Shown: positions 52,183-60,369, counted from the stretch's first letter. The stretch: DNA of 64,000 nucleotides from UBA2988 sp965237965 (GCA_965237965.1 CBDEGT010000001.1:620001-684000), one strand, 5' to 3'. The notes: generated by a model from the sequence alone, not told the origin. Numbers and translations: made by a program.

Positions 52183-52663
52183 TCAACGCCGTTCCCGGCT
52201 GGACCGTGTCTTCGCCGGGCTCGCCGATCCCACGCGTCGGGCGATCCTCACCCGGCTGGCGAGCGGCGACAAGACGATCAGCGAGCTGGCCGCGCGCTTC
52301 GACATGTCCCTGCCCGCGGTCTCCAAACACGTGCGCGTGCTCGAGCGCGCCGGGCTCGCGCGCGTGCACCGCGATGGACGTTCGCGGCGCACGGTCCTGG
52401 TGGCCGCCCCGCTTCGCGAGGCGCGGAACTGGATCGAGCGATACCGACGCTTCTGGGAATCTCAGTTCGACCAGCTCGCCGCCTATCTGGAGGGGAGTAC
52501 GTCCGCCGGGGCGAGCCCCACTGCCGGTTCGCAGTTGGACCCCGACGCAGAGGAGACCGCATCGTGCCTGGAAGACCCGAGGGAGAAGCGCTCGAGGTCC
52601 GACGAACCTTCCAAGCGCCCGCGCAGCGGGTCTTCGCGGCCTGGACGTCCCCGGAAGAGCTGA
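52175..52663 (+). CDS. ArsR-family winged-helix regulator
   Basis: A 162-residue transcription factor. The first 100 residues are a standard ArsR winged helix: LDRVFAGLADPTRRAILTRL, then ISELAARFDMSLPAVSKH (recognition helix) and VLERAGLARVHRDGRSRR (wing). No metal-binding Cys pair is seen. Such regulators are commonly paired with SRPBCC (AHSA1) genes, as here. The last 33 residues overlap the start of the SRPBCC gene by 100 bases in another frame and are Ser/Arg/Pro-rich, so the functional protein may be shorter in practice. A palindrome lies on its own start codon. Confidence 0.88.
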   Translation: MVYQRRSRLDRVFAGLADPTRRAILTRLASGDKTISELAARFDMSLPAVSKHVRVLERAGLARVHRDGRSRRTVLVAAPLREARNWIERYRRFWESQFDQLAAYLEGSTSAGASPTAGSQLDPDAEETASCLEDPREKRSRSDEPSKRPRSGSSRPGRPRKS

Positions 52664-53013
52664 AACGCTGGTCGGGGCCCGGGCCCATCACCACCCCTTT
52701 CGCGGAGGTCGACCTACGCGTGGGCGGATGCTACTGCATCCACATGCGCGAACCCGACGGTGCCGAGCACAGGGTGTTCGGTGTCTACCGCGAGGTCGAT
52801 CCGCCGCGCCGGCTCGTGTACACCTGGTCCTGGGAGGGCGACTCCGAGTCGGTCGATTCGCTCGTCACGGTCGAGTTCCACGAGCGCGGCAATGCCACCG
52901 AGGTCGTGTTGCGTCACGAGGGGTTCCCCACGAAGGAGAGGCGCGACCGCCACGAGTCGGGCTGGTCGGGCTGCCTGGACAAGCTGGAAACCGTTCTGTC
53001 CCCGGACCGCTGA
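52564..53013 (+). CDS. SRPBCC (AHSA1-like) domain protein
   Basis: A 149-residue START-like hydrophobic-pocket protein, GTG start. It reads LEVRRTFQAPAQRVFAAWTSPEELKRW near the N-terminus, then GGCYCIHM, VYREVDPPRRLVYTW, VTVEFHERGNATEVVLRHEGFP and SGWSGCLDKLE at the end, all typical of the family. The ligand is unknown. It starts inside the regulator gene, and the two are a common operon pair in which the regulator controls the SRPBCC protein. Confidence 0.88.
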   Translation: MPGRPEGEALEVRRTFQAPAQRVFAAWTSPEELKRWSGPGPITTPFAEVDLRVGGCYCIHMREPDGAEHRVFGVYREVDPPRRLVYTWSWEGDSESVDSLVTVEFHERGNATEVVLRHEGFPTKERRDRHESGWSGCLDKLETVLSPDR

Positions 53014-53053
53014 AGCGGACCACCGAACCGTCACCTCGATCGGAGATCGTATC

Positions 53054-53581
53054 ATGGCACAGACCGCAGCGCCTCAGTCCCGTACCGCGGCGCCCACCCC
53101 GAAGCAGCAGTTCGCCGAAGTGTACGCGAAGGAACACGTAACCACCCTCAACGTGCTCAGGGCGTTTCCCGCCGACAAAGCGTCCTATCAACCGCACCAA
53201 CGGTCGGACACGGCGCTCAAGCTCGCCTGGAGGTTCGTGATGGAGAACAACGTGGCGCTCGCGGCGCTCAAGGGGCCGGTCAACGTCACGGGAACGATGC
53301 CCCCGCCGCCGCCCATGTTTGGCGAGGTGATCGCCGCGTACGAGGCCAGCGCGAAGGCGCTGATGCAGACCCTCCCAGGCACCCCGGACGCGCGGCTGGG
53401 CGAGACCATCCAATTCCCGATTGGCCCCGGACAGATGGGCGACGTCCCGGTGGGGGAGTTCCTCTGGTTCATGCTGATGGACTCGATCCACCACCGTGGC
53501 CAACTCTCGGTGTACGTCCGATGCGCGGGCGGTAAGGTGCCGTCGATCTACGGGCTCTCGGCCGACGAGCCCTGGATGTAG
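53054..53581 (+). CDS. DinB-family protein
   Basis: A 175-residue four-helix-bundle protein. The family metal site is visible as SIHHRGQLSVYVRCAGGKVPSIYG near residue 144, with an earlier acid/His position in the first helices (EHVTTLNVLRAFP near 27). DinB proteins in such loci are mostly thiol-dependent transferases or of unknown role. It begins 40 bases after the SRPBCC gene and is probably in the same operon. Confidence 0.85.
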   Translation: MAQTAAPQSRTAAPTPKQQFAEVYAKEHVTTLNVLRAFPADKASYQPHQRSDTALKLAWRFVMENNVALAALKGPVNVTGTMPPPPPMFGEVIAAYEASAKALMQTLPGTPDARLGETIQFPIGPGQMGDVPVGEFLWFMLMDSIHHRGQLSVYVRCAGGKVPSIYGLSADEPWM

Positions 53582-53656
53582 GTCCAAGCGCACGTCGGGC
53601 ACCGGGCGGCGCAGCGTGCCATCGCGCCGCCCGGACCTGTCGGCCATGGTGGCAGG

Positions 53657-54081
53657 GTGGACCCGGTCGACATCCTCCACCGCCACTTCGCGTATCCGGC
53701 CTTCCGCCCGGGCCAGGAGGAGCTGGTGCGCGCGGTGCTGGCGGGCAGGGATGCGCTGGGGATCCTGCCCACCGGTGGCGGCAAGAGCGTCTGCTACCAG
53801 GTTCCGGCGCTGCTCCTCCCGGGACTGACCCTGTGCGTGAGCCCGCTCGTCTCGCTCATGTCCGATCAGGTCGATCGAGCGCGCCGCGCCGGCATCGCCG
53901 CAGAACGCCTGACCGCCGAGCGGACCCCGGCTGAGCGCGAGCGGGTGCTCGCGTCGATGCGGGCAGGACAGCTCCGACTGCTGTTGGTCTCCCCGGAACG
54001 ACTCGCCATCCCGCGCTTCCGGGCGCTTCTGGGACGGACGAAGATCGGCCTGCTGGCCATCGACGAGGCGCACTGGGTGGA
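53657..54081 (+). pseudogene. recQ: RecQ helicase, N-terminal fragment
   Basis: RecQ is a 3'-5' DNA helicase of recombination and repair. About 141 residues remain: opening DILHRHFAYPAFRPGQEELV, Walker A (LPTGGGKSVCYQVPA), motif Ia region VSPLVSLMSDQVD and motif II as DEAHWV. At 54082 the sequence becomes the end of an IS30-family element, so helicase domain 2, the zinc and HRDC regions are absent. The missing 3' part is not found elsewhere in the window. Translation would run into IS sequence and stop at 54541. The gene must be inactive. Confidence 0.9.
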
Positions 54082-55081
54082 TTCAAGTGGTCGTCGCAAC
54101 ACCTCGAGAGGGAGGAGTTGCGATGGGGGCAAGCAGGCACCGAAGAGCGGATCGTGCACTACGTCCGCCGATGCGTTCACCCGGTCGTCCGCCGATGGGG
54201 CGCCGGGAGCACCGGCAGCGTTTCTGGGAGGGAATCGCTCGCGGATTGTCGAGCGAGGAGGCGGCAATTGTGGTCGGCCTGTCTCCCGCTGTCGGAACAC
54301 GCTGGTTCCGCGAGTATGGTGGAATGCCATCCTTTACTCTGCGTCCCCTTTCTCGGCGCTATTTGTCGTTTGTCGAGCGCGAAGAGATCGCCCTCCTTCA
54401 CGCTGGTGGTCGCGGAGTGCGCGAGATCGCCCGGCAGTTGAACCGGTCACCATCGACGATCTCGCGAGAACTGCGGCGGAACGCGGCAACCCGAAGCGGC
54501 TATCTGGAGTACCGAGCCACGACCGCCCAATGGCACGCTGATGGGCGAGCGAGGCGCCCGAAAGTCGCCAAGCTTGCTGCGAACGGCGAGCTGAGGCGGT
54601 ATGTACAGGATCGTCTTGGAGGCGTGATCGCGGCCCCTGAGGGCGCGGCTGTGGCGGGCCCAGAAGTGCGTTGGATCGGACGGCGTCACGGTCGCCGGCA
54701 AGAGCGGCGGTGGGCGGCCTCGTGGAGTCCGGCACAGATCGCGAACCGGCTGCGTGTCGACTTCCCGGATGATGAGTCAATGCGAATATCGCACGAGGCC
54801 ATTTACCAGGCGCTCTATGTTCAGGGACGCGGTGCGCTGCGTCGGGAACTTACGGCGTGCCTTCGGAGCGGGCGTGCGCTCCGTGTGCCGAGAGCTCGCA
54901 CCCGCGGACGGGGCAAGAAGTTCGTTCGCCCGGAGATCCTGATCAGCGAACGTCCCGTGGAGGCAGATGACCGGGCCGTTCCCGGGCACTGGGAAGGCGA
55001 CTTGATCCTCGGACTGGGAAGTTCCGCGATCGGAACGCTGGTCGAGCGGACCTCCCGGTTCACGATGCTGCTCCACCTCCC
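54082..55081 (+). mobile_element. IS30-family element, 3'-truncated copy
   Basis: The inner end of recQ meets a 20-bp terminal repeat (54082-54101) that matches the ends of the IS30-family copy at 61347-62960. Similarity to that copy is strong to about 55081 and then stops abruptly in the middle of the transposase gene. The other end and its inverted repeat are gone. Confidence 0.88.
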
Positions 55082-55172
55082 CTGGGTCGCAGCGCGCTTG
55101 GTTGTTCCGTTGGGGGGACGAGAAGATGCACTTGAAGCACGTTGGAGAGGCAGGTTGCCCTGGCCGACATAG
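54123..55172 (+). pseudogene. IS30-family transposase lacking its C-terminal catalytic part
   Basis: A GGAGG ribosome site precedes the ATG at 54123. The frame keeps the N-terminal HTH region (RREHRQRFWEGIARGLSSEE, then FVEREEIALLHAGGRGVREIARQLNRSPSTISRELRR near 83-118) and the first catalytic Asp D293 (GHWEGDLILG). From residue 321 the sequence is unrelated and ends at 55172. The second Asp and the Glu of the DDE triad are absent. The N-terminal part is in frame here, whereas the other copy has a one-base frameshift there. Confidence 0.88.
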
Positions 55173-55257
55173 GTGGGAGATCGTGGCCGAGATCCACCTC
55201 AAGGATACATACGGATGGAAGCCGGGCGACGTGGTCCAGATCGAGTTTGTGGGATGA
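55082..55257 (+). pseudogene. C-terminal gene fragment, possibly DUF120-like
   Basis: One frame read from about 55082 to a stop at 55255-55257 gives a protein-like sequence ending HRWEIVAEIHLKDTYGWK and PGDVVQIEFVG. This resembles the closing strands of the small barrel seen in CTP-dependent riboflavin kinases (DUF120), but it is only some 45 residues. No start and no other part of the gene is seen. It lies between the broken IS30 copy and the tRNA fragment, so it is probably the tail of a deleted gene. Confidence 0.35.
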
Positions 55258-55474
55258 CCAGCCGACGCCCCTGGGGTGGCCAATACGTACGGGCCTCTCT
55301 CTGTGTGACGCGTCACGGGGGAAGTTTGGTGTGCCACTGGTGTGCCAAAGCCGCAGAACTAGGGAATACGGGGGAGAACAGAAGCGAACTCACGAATCTC
55401 GTAACGCCAAACTGAATAGATCTATACGGAACACGGGGCAACACTGGTCAACACGGCGAATGACCCCGATTTCC

Positions 55475-55528
55475 GTCTTGAAAACCGGCGGGTGTAAGCC
55501 CACGTGGGTTCGAATCCCACCCCCTCCG
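55475..55528 (+). tRNA. 3' half of tRNA-Ser(UGA), partial
   Basis: The stretch begins in the anticodon stem and reads through the loop CTTGAAA (anticodon TGA), the 3' stem ACCGG, a long variable arm with GGG/CCC pairing, a perfect T arm (GTGGG, TTCGAAT, CCCAC) and the acceptor strand CCCCTCC plus discriminator G. The long variable arm identifies a class II (Ser) tRNA. The D arm and 5' acceptor strand are missing, and the preceding bases do not pair. It is the footprint left when an integrating element recombines in the anticodon loop of a tRNA gene. Confidence 0.85.
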
Positions 55529-55537
55529 CTCTTATTC

Positions 55538-55768
55538 CGGCCAGGTAAACCCGTCGATAACGCCTATATCGAGGCCTTCAATGGCCGGCTGCGCGACGAG
55601 TGCCTCAACCAGTACTGGTTCCTGAACCTTGCCGATGCGCGCAGAATCATCGAACGCTGGAGAATAAGCTACAACACGGATCGGCCCCATCGGGCCCTGA
55701 ACCGACTCACTCCCCAGCAGTACGCAGAAGAACTAGAGCAGCAGAATCTGAACCGACTGTCAGCTTAA
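55538..55768 (+). pseudogene. IS3-family transposase, C-terminal remnant
   Basis: A 76-residue piece matches the end of the IS3-group OrfB integrase domain: GKPVDNAYIEAFNGRLRDEC carries the region with the last catalytic Glu, followed by LADARRIIERWRISYNTDRPH and ALNRLTPQQYAEE. The preceding two thirds, the first two catalytic Asp and OrfA are missing. It begins nine bases after the tRNA fragment, so two independent scars abut. Confidence 0.85.
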
Positions 55769-55801
55769 GAACGGACCTAAAGAGGGGCTACCCGCCCCCT
55801 A

Positions 55802-55885
55802 GAAGGCCGCTACCGCATCGAGCGCCAGCTCGGTGAGGGCGGGATGGCCACGGTCTACCTCGCTGGCGGAAAACTGGCGACCTAA
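55802..55885 (+). pseudogene. Ser/Thr-kinase start fragment, copy a
   Basis: It reads EGRYRIERQLGEGGMATVYLAGG and stops after 27 codons. This is the glycine-rich ATP loop of a PknB-type kinase. Over 53 bases it differs by a single base from copy e (60412-60466 region). The leader peptide before EGR and the rest of the kinase are absent. Confidence 0.8.
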
Positions 55886-55910
55886 ACGGTGGTAGCGGCC
55901 TGGTAACTGG

Positions 55911-57071
55911 TCAGAGAATCTTTGCAGCAATAATGGAATAGGCACCCTCCTCCCCCGCACGGGAGGTCGTGACGACGATTTGATACCGTATGACCACTCC
56001 CGATGAGTTGTTGATAGTAACAGGATCACAAGCCTCTCCATTGACGTATGCGCCGCTCTCTGTATAAGCGAGCAGAAACTGGCAAGCTGAAAGTGTTCCA
56101 TCATCGTCTTCAGCTACTTCGAAGCGGACAATGGCTCCAGCTGGTATATCCACAACATACAGGTCGTAGAAGTACGTTCCCCCTGCTTCAGCACCGGGGA
56201 ACGCCTTTTCTGAGGTGTGCAGGTCTGTCGGGTCGATCGACGTACACAGACTCGCACGAAGATCGCCACGTTGCCGAAGGTCTAGAATGAGAGGGTTCTC
56301 GAGACCGCAGGATGCGATCGGTGGGGCCGCGGTGGCGGTAAAGGTGATAAAGCCCGGAAATCCTGAGACCATCGCGGTCATCTCGTTCTCACGAAACTCG
56401 GCCCCCAACGTCCAGCTCCCCACGGACGCAACACCGTCCACGTCGGTGGAAGCGGTTGTTCCGGTCGCACTTCCCCCACCACCTGTTATCGTGAATTCGA
56501 TTGTAAGTCCAGGCACGCCGTTCCCGAACTCATCGATCACCCAAATCGTGGGTGGGACGGGGACAGCGGAGCCTGGCGAAGTGTATTGAGCCTGCCCGTC
56601 GATAATCACGAACGCCGGAGGGCCGGCAACGACGGTGACGGGATCGCTGGTTCCTGACAGTCCACTCCCGTCCCGAGCAGTAACGACGTGCGAAGTCCCG
56701 GCTATGGGACTGGGAAGGAACAAGACAGATGCGGAGCCTGAAGCGTCAGTAGCCGAAGTTGATTGCTCTAGGAGACCGCCAGAACCGGTACTGCTCCACG
56801 TTACGACCCTTCCCGATGTGGGCACGGGCGAGCCAGCGGCGTTGGCTAACTGGGCGCTGATGGTCACAGCGGCTCCCGCAGCTACGTTGGTCGCGCTGGC
56901 CGTGACGATGTAGCGTGTTGCATCGGAATCCGCGGAGGGACCAGTGGAATCGGATCCAGAGCAAGCCCACAGTGGGGCCATCCAAATGACGGCAGGCCAC
57001 TGACGTAGAAGTCGGCCACGTATGTGCCTTGTCCTGGTGGCGTCCGGGCGTGTGCACGACTTGCCGGGCAT
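55911..57071 (-). CDS. Ig-like domain lipoprotein
   Basis: A 386-residue exported protein. The signal region is basic, then hydrophobic (WPAVIWMAPLWAC) with a lipobox Cys at position 37. Residues about 50-145 and 150-245 are two bacterial Ig-like (invasin/BIG type) domains, with motifs such as AGAAVTISAQLANAAGSPVP and DEFGNGVPGLTIEFTITGGGG. The last 130 residues form a separate domain with Cys residues (SCGLENP, LCTSIDP, SACQF, EACDP) and no family I recognise. It stands alone on the minus strand between kinase-start fragments, so it may be accessory. Its base composition is less G+C-rich than the pur/trp regions. Confidence 0.78.
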   Translation of the reverse strand: MPGKSCTRPDATRTRHIRGRLLRQWPAVIWMAPLWACSGSDSTGPSADSDATRYIVTASATNVAAGAAVTISAQLANAAGSPVPTSGRVVTWSSTGSGGLLEQSTSATDASGSASVLFLPSPIAGTSHVVTARDGSGLSGTSDPVTVVAGPPAFVIIDGQAQYTSPGSAVPVPPTIWVIDEFGNGVPGLTIEFTITGGGGSATGTTASTDVDGVASVGSWTLGAEFRENEMTAMVSGFPGFITFTATAAPPIASCGLENPLILDLRQRGDLRASLCTSIDPTDLHTSEKAFPGAEAGGTYFYDLYVVDIPAGAIVRFEVAEDDDGTLSACQFLLAYTESGAYVNGEACDPVTINNSSGVVIRYQIVVTTSRAGEEGAYSIIAAKIL

Positions 57072-57416
57072 AAGGTGCCAATCCGGTGGAGGGGTTAGGA
57101 ACTGATGTTACGGATAGGGCATCGGTGCGCGCATCCCTTTGGGCGTTCCGGGCTCCTGATCGAGCGAGGGGGAGGGCTGGGGACTGCCTTCCCCCTCTTT
57201 TCGTGGGCGGGGGTGGCCGCTCTCTTGCTCCTCGTGAGGAGAAGTGCCACGCCGAGTGATGTTTACGCCGCCGCTCGTCCCTCGCTGGGGAAGGAGGTGG
57301 TGCACCGCGTCGGCCTCACTCACTGCAGAACCATGTGCGTCCAGCGCATGGCGTCCCTATGATGGCGATGCTCACGAGGTACTGAGTGTCTGGTCATTCC
57401 TCCCGTAGGATAGGTC
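57072..57416. other. Intergenic region upstream of the DUF4396 gene
   Basis: There are 345 bases between divergent genes. It contains an orphan terminator-like hairpin (57166-57201) and, at 57388-57400, the GTCTGGTCATTCC block that also precedes kinase-start copy c. No convincing coding sequence is seen. Confidence 0.55.
57166..57201 (+). terminator. Orphan rho-independent terminator
   Basis: GAGGGGGA at 57166 pairs with TTCCCCCTC (57189-57197), followed by four T. It points in the plus direction but has no plus-strand gene in front of it, so it probably belonged to a lost gene or insulates the next unit. Confidence 0.5.
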
Positions 57417-57500
57417 ATGACCGATCCCGTCACTCCGTGGCTTGCGGAGGAAACCTTTCCCGTTACGCGGCAAGAAGGGAGAGTGTTCGTAGAAGTTTGA
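57417..57500 (+). CDS. Leader ORF with kinase-type start, copy b
   Basis: A 27-codon ORF opens MTDPVTP, the same bases (ATGACCGATCCCGTCAC) as the other kinase-start copies, then diverges. Upstream is GTCTGGTCATTCC and a GTAGGATAGGTC ribosome-site region shared with copy c. Its stop codon (57498-57500) overlaps the TTG start proposed for the DUF4396 gene. It probably acts through translational coupling rather than as a peptide. Confidence 0.5.
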   Translation: MTDPVTPWLAEETFPVTRQEGRVFVEV

Positions 57501-57964
57501 AACAAGACTTTGGTGGAGATTCTGCGGCGTTGAATCGCCTAGCCGCCAGCGCCACGACCCATTGCATGACCGGTTGCGCGATAGGGGAGGTGCTGGGGCT
57601 CGTCATTGCCACAGCAGCTGGATGGGGAACCGGGGCTTCCATCTTGCTCGCCGTGATCCTTGCCTTCTTCTTCGGCTACTCCCTCACGATGCTGCCGCTC
57701 CTGAGAGGCGGAATGACGTTTGCGACCGCATCTGGCCTCGCATTGGCAGCCGACACGGCGTCAATCACTGTCATGGAGATCGTTGACAACGTGATCATGG
57801 TTTACATTCCCGGTGCAATGGAGTCAGGGCTCAGCTCGTGGCTGTTCTGGGGGTCGTTGGCTCTGGCGCTGGGGGTAGCATGGATCGCAGCCTTTCCCGT
57901 GAACCGGTGGCTCATCGCACGAGGGACGGGCCATGCGAAGCTCTACTCGCACCACGGCCATTGA
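57497..57964 (+). CDS. DUF4396 membrane protein
   Basis: About 155 residues from TTG 57497. After a short His-containing head (SATTHCMTGCAIGEVLG) there are four hydrophobic spans: LVIATAAGW, ASILLAVILAFFFGYSLTML, MTFATASGLALAADTASI and WLFWGSLALALGVAWIAAF, and a His-rich tail (SHHGH). The H-C-x3-C pattern before the first helix is the family hallmark and may bind metal. Function is unknown. The start is uncertain: a GTG at 57386 would include the leader in another frame. The overlap with leader b favours the TTG. Confidence 0.72.
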   Translation: MKQDFGGDSAALNRLAASATTHCMTGCAIGEVLGLVIATAAGWGTGASILLAVILAFFFGYSLTMLPLLRGGMTFATASGLALAADTASITVMEIVDNVIMVYIPGAMESGLSSWLFWGSLALALGVAWIAAFPVNRWLIARGTGHAKLYSHHGH

Positions 57965-58060
57965 CGAAAGGGTCCCGTTGATGAAGCCTCCGGCTCCCCA
58001 ACCAGCTCGTAGGCCGACTTAGCTCGCCCTGCCCAAGGCCAATGATGGCTCGCTCAAAGC

Positions 58061-58145
58061 GTCTGGTCATTCCTGACCGTGAGGTAGGGTCATGACCGAT
58101 CCCGTCACCCGCCTGAACGCGGCTCTCGAAGGACGAGAGACATGA
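58061..58145 (+). CDS. Leader ORF with kinase-type start, copy c
   Basis: GTCTGGTCATTCC (58061-58073) and a GAGGTAGGGTC ribosome-site region lead to an ATG at 58092. The 17-codon ORF reads MTDPVTRLNAALEGRET, the exact opening of a PknB-type kinase, and then stops. The stop (58143-58145) overlaps the ATG (58142) of the beta-propeller gene as ATGA. The exact fit of the leader to an unrelated gene is the clearest case of the pattern. Confidence 0.55.
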
Positions 58146-59131
58146 GGCGACTGACTGACTTCCTGATTGCTGCCGCGCTCACATTCACGATGGCGGCGTC
58201 GATCGACGCTCAGCTCACCGGGACGGTCATCGTTCTGAACAAGTCCGCCTCGACCGCAAGCTTCATCGACGTGGCCGAGGGTCGGATCGTGGCGACCTCT
58301 TCGACGGGAGCAGGGCCGCACGAGCTGGTCGTGTCCTCGGACGGGCGCATCGCCGTGGGCACCGACTACGGCGGTGGCGACGCGACGCTCAGCGTCTTCG
58401 ACGTGGCTTCGGCCGAGCGCATCGGTGTGATCGAGCTGGGCAGCTACACGCGCCCCCACGGGATCGCCTTCCTTCCCAGGGATGAGCTGGTGGCGGTCAC
58501 CTCGGAGTCGACGGGCAACGTCGTCATCGTGCGGATTGCCGACGGGGAGATCGTGTCCGCGATCTCGACCGAGGCGAACGGCTCGCATATGCTCGGCGTC
58601 ACCGCCGACGGCCAGACGATCTGGACGGGGGACATGTCCTCCAACACGGTCACCGAGCTGAGCCGGAGGACGGGCACCAAGGTCCGTTCCTTCTCCGCGC
58701 CGCAGACCCCCGAAGCGGTCAACGTCAGCCCGGACGGCTCGCGTGTCTTCGCCGGAAGCAACGACACGGGGCGCGTAACCGCTTGGACGACTGCCGACGG
58801 CAGACCCACGACCGTGGCGGACGGCTTCGGATGGCCCTACCGCGTCTTCCTGACCCCGGACGTTCGGCAAATCATCATCCCGGACATGCGCAATCAGAAC
58901 CTGCGCTTCTTCGACGGCACGAGCTACGAGGAGCTCGGGCGGATCGACTTCGCCGCGGAGGGACCACAAGGCCTCACACTGCATCCGGACGGCCGCCACC
59001 TTTTCCTCTCGCTGTCTTCCGCGGATCGGATCGCGATCTTCGACATCGAGCGTCGGGAGGTCGTCGGCTACCTACCTGCGGGGAACGGGCCGGACGGGAT
59101 CGGCTACTCGCCAGTGCGGGTGGCACGGTGA
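58142..59131 (+). CDS. Exported YVTN/YncE-like beta-propeller protein
   Basis: A 329-residue protein with a Sec signal peptide (LTDFLIAAALTFTMAAS, cleavage near SIDAQ) and about seven propeller blades. Blade motifs include ELVVSSDGRIAVGTDY, GIAFLPRDELVAVT, MLGVTADGQTIWTGD, AVNVSPDGSRVFAGS and GLTLHPDGRHLFLSLSSADR. The family is used for protein contacts or small-molecule binding; no active site is predicted. It is translated from an ATG that overlaps kinase-start leader c, and its base composition is like the surrounding accessory genes. Confidence 0.85.
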   Translation: MRRLTDFLIAAALTFTMAASIDAQLTGTVIVLNKSASTASFIDVAEGRIVATSSTGAGPHELVVSSDGRIAVGTDYGGGDATLSVFDVASAERIGVIELGSYTRPHGIAFLPRDELVAVTSESTGNVVIVRIADGEIVSAISTEANGSHMLGVTADGQTIWTGDMSSNTVTELSRRTGTKVRSFSAPQTPEAVNVSPDGSRVFAGSNDTGRVTAWTTADGRPTTVADGFGWPYRVFLTPDVRQIIIPDMRNQNLRFFDGTSYEELGRIDFAAEGPQGLTLHPDGRHLFLSLSSADRIAIFDIERREVVGYLPAGNGPDGIGYSPVRVAR

Positions 59132-59432
59132 ACGGCGACGGTTCGGACGGAGCCCGGCTGGTCGGTGCCGAAGAGGGCTCACCTCCTATGCCACCATCCT
59201 CGTCCAGAACTTCTTCGAGGCGTTGAAGGCTCAGGCTGACTGATGGTCCCCATCACCGGCCTGAATGCAGCCCTCGAGGGCTACCGCAGCCGGGACGGAT
59301 AGACGATCGGCCACGTTCGCAGACCGGGGTCCACTACACGCGTACGGATTCGGTGATCGCCCGGTAGACTGTTGTGGTTTCATACGTTCCGCGAAGCGAC
59401 GAATCTCGCTCTCCTCATGCATCTGGGCCAAA
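59132..59432 (+). other. Intergenic region with degenerate kinase-start copy d
   Basis: About 300 bases. At 59243-59302 a 19-codon ORF reads MVPITGLNAALEGYRSRDG, a degenerate form of the kinase opening. The GTCTGGTCATTCC block is absent. Nothing else is recognised before the next signal peptide at 59433. Confidence 0.6.
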
Positions 59433-60318
59433 ATGTGCCTCCGTAAGGTCGTCGGGACGACACTGTTCGCGCTGCTTGCCGGCTCGGTTCCAGGCGTCGG
59501 CGCTCAGACCACGCCCGGACATGTTTCCAACGGACTCCGCATCTTCGTAACCGGTCACAGCTTCCACGTCTTCGTGGCACCCATGCTGGCAGAGCTGGTG
59601 TTAGCGGCTGGCATCGAGGGGCACGAGCAGGTAGGGCTACAAAGCCTCGGTGGATCCACAGTGATGCGGCATTGGGACGTTCCCGATAGCGTCAACACTG
59701 CGAAGGCAGCGTTGATGAGCGGAGGCGTGGATGTCTTCACGATGAGCCCCGTCGTGTCGGTCCCAGACGAAGGAATCGCGAGGTTTCTTGCGCTAGGGCT
59801 GGAGCGCAATCCTTAGGTTGCGCCTTCTTATCCAGGCCTCTTGGATTCCGGGTGAGCAGTCCCTGCCGGTCGCCCAGCCGGAACGAGACCGGTGGCTCGC
59901 CGACAACAGCCTTAGGGACAGCACACCCGTCGAAGCGCTCTGGCCAGCAATCAACGACTTCCGCTCCCGCATCGAGGCGCAGGTCGATCAGCTCAACCGA
60001 GAGCACGGGAAGAACGCAGTAACAATCGTACCTGTGGGAAATGCAGTCCTGAGGCTTCGGGAGATCGTCGAGACGGGGAGCTTCCCGGGCATCTCGAGGC
60101 AGTCGCAGCTATTCCGCGACGCGACCGGCCACGGCCTGGGTCACGTCAGAGCCTTGACCGCATACTGCAACTTTGCTGCGATCTACGGCATGAATCCGTT
60201 GGGCCTCGACCTGGATTTGCCCAACGTAACGCCCGAGCAGCACGCGATCCTCCAGCTGCTGGCTTGGGATACCGTCTCCAAATACCCGTACTCCGGAATC
60301 ATCGGTCAACGACGGTAG
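59433..60318 (+). pseudogene. Exported SGNH-hydrolase-like protein, frameshifted
   Basis: The first part (59433-59816) starts MCLRKVVGTTLFALLAGS, a signal peptide, then RIFVTGHSFHVFVAPMLAEL, which resembles SGNH-type exported proteins of this kind (Ser in GHSF), and QSLGGSTVMRHWD. It stops after LGLERNP. The second part (59818-60318) continues LRLLIQASWIPGEQ in another frame, the expected next words, and ends IGQRR. One extra base near 59815 explains the break. The product would have about 295 residues. A programmed shift cannot be excluded, but no slippery sequence is obvious. Confidence 0.65.
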
Positions 60319-60369
60319 CCCGAGGCGCTTCTGCTCGCGGATTGCCGACCTGACCGGCATCTTGGGCGG

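Noticed and set aside
53657..54541. A 294-residue RecQ-like protein as an intact gene
   Set aside because: Only the first 141 residues are RecQ; the rest is out-of-frame IS30 sequence.
57105..57362. 85-codon plus-strand ORF upstream of the DUF4396 gene
   Set aside because: It spans the terminator-like hairpin and has no recognisable domain; only a short hydrophobic patch.
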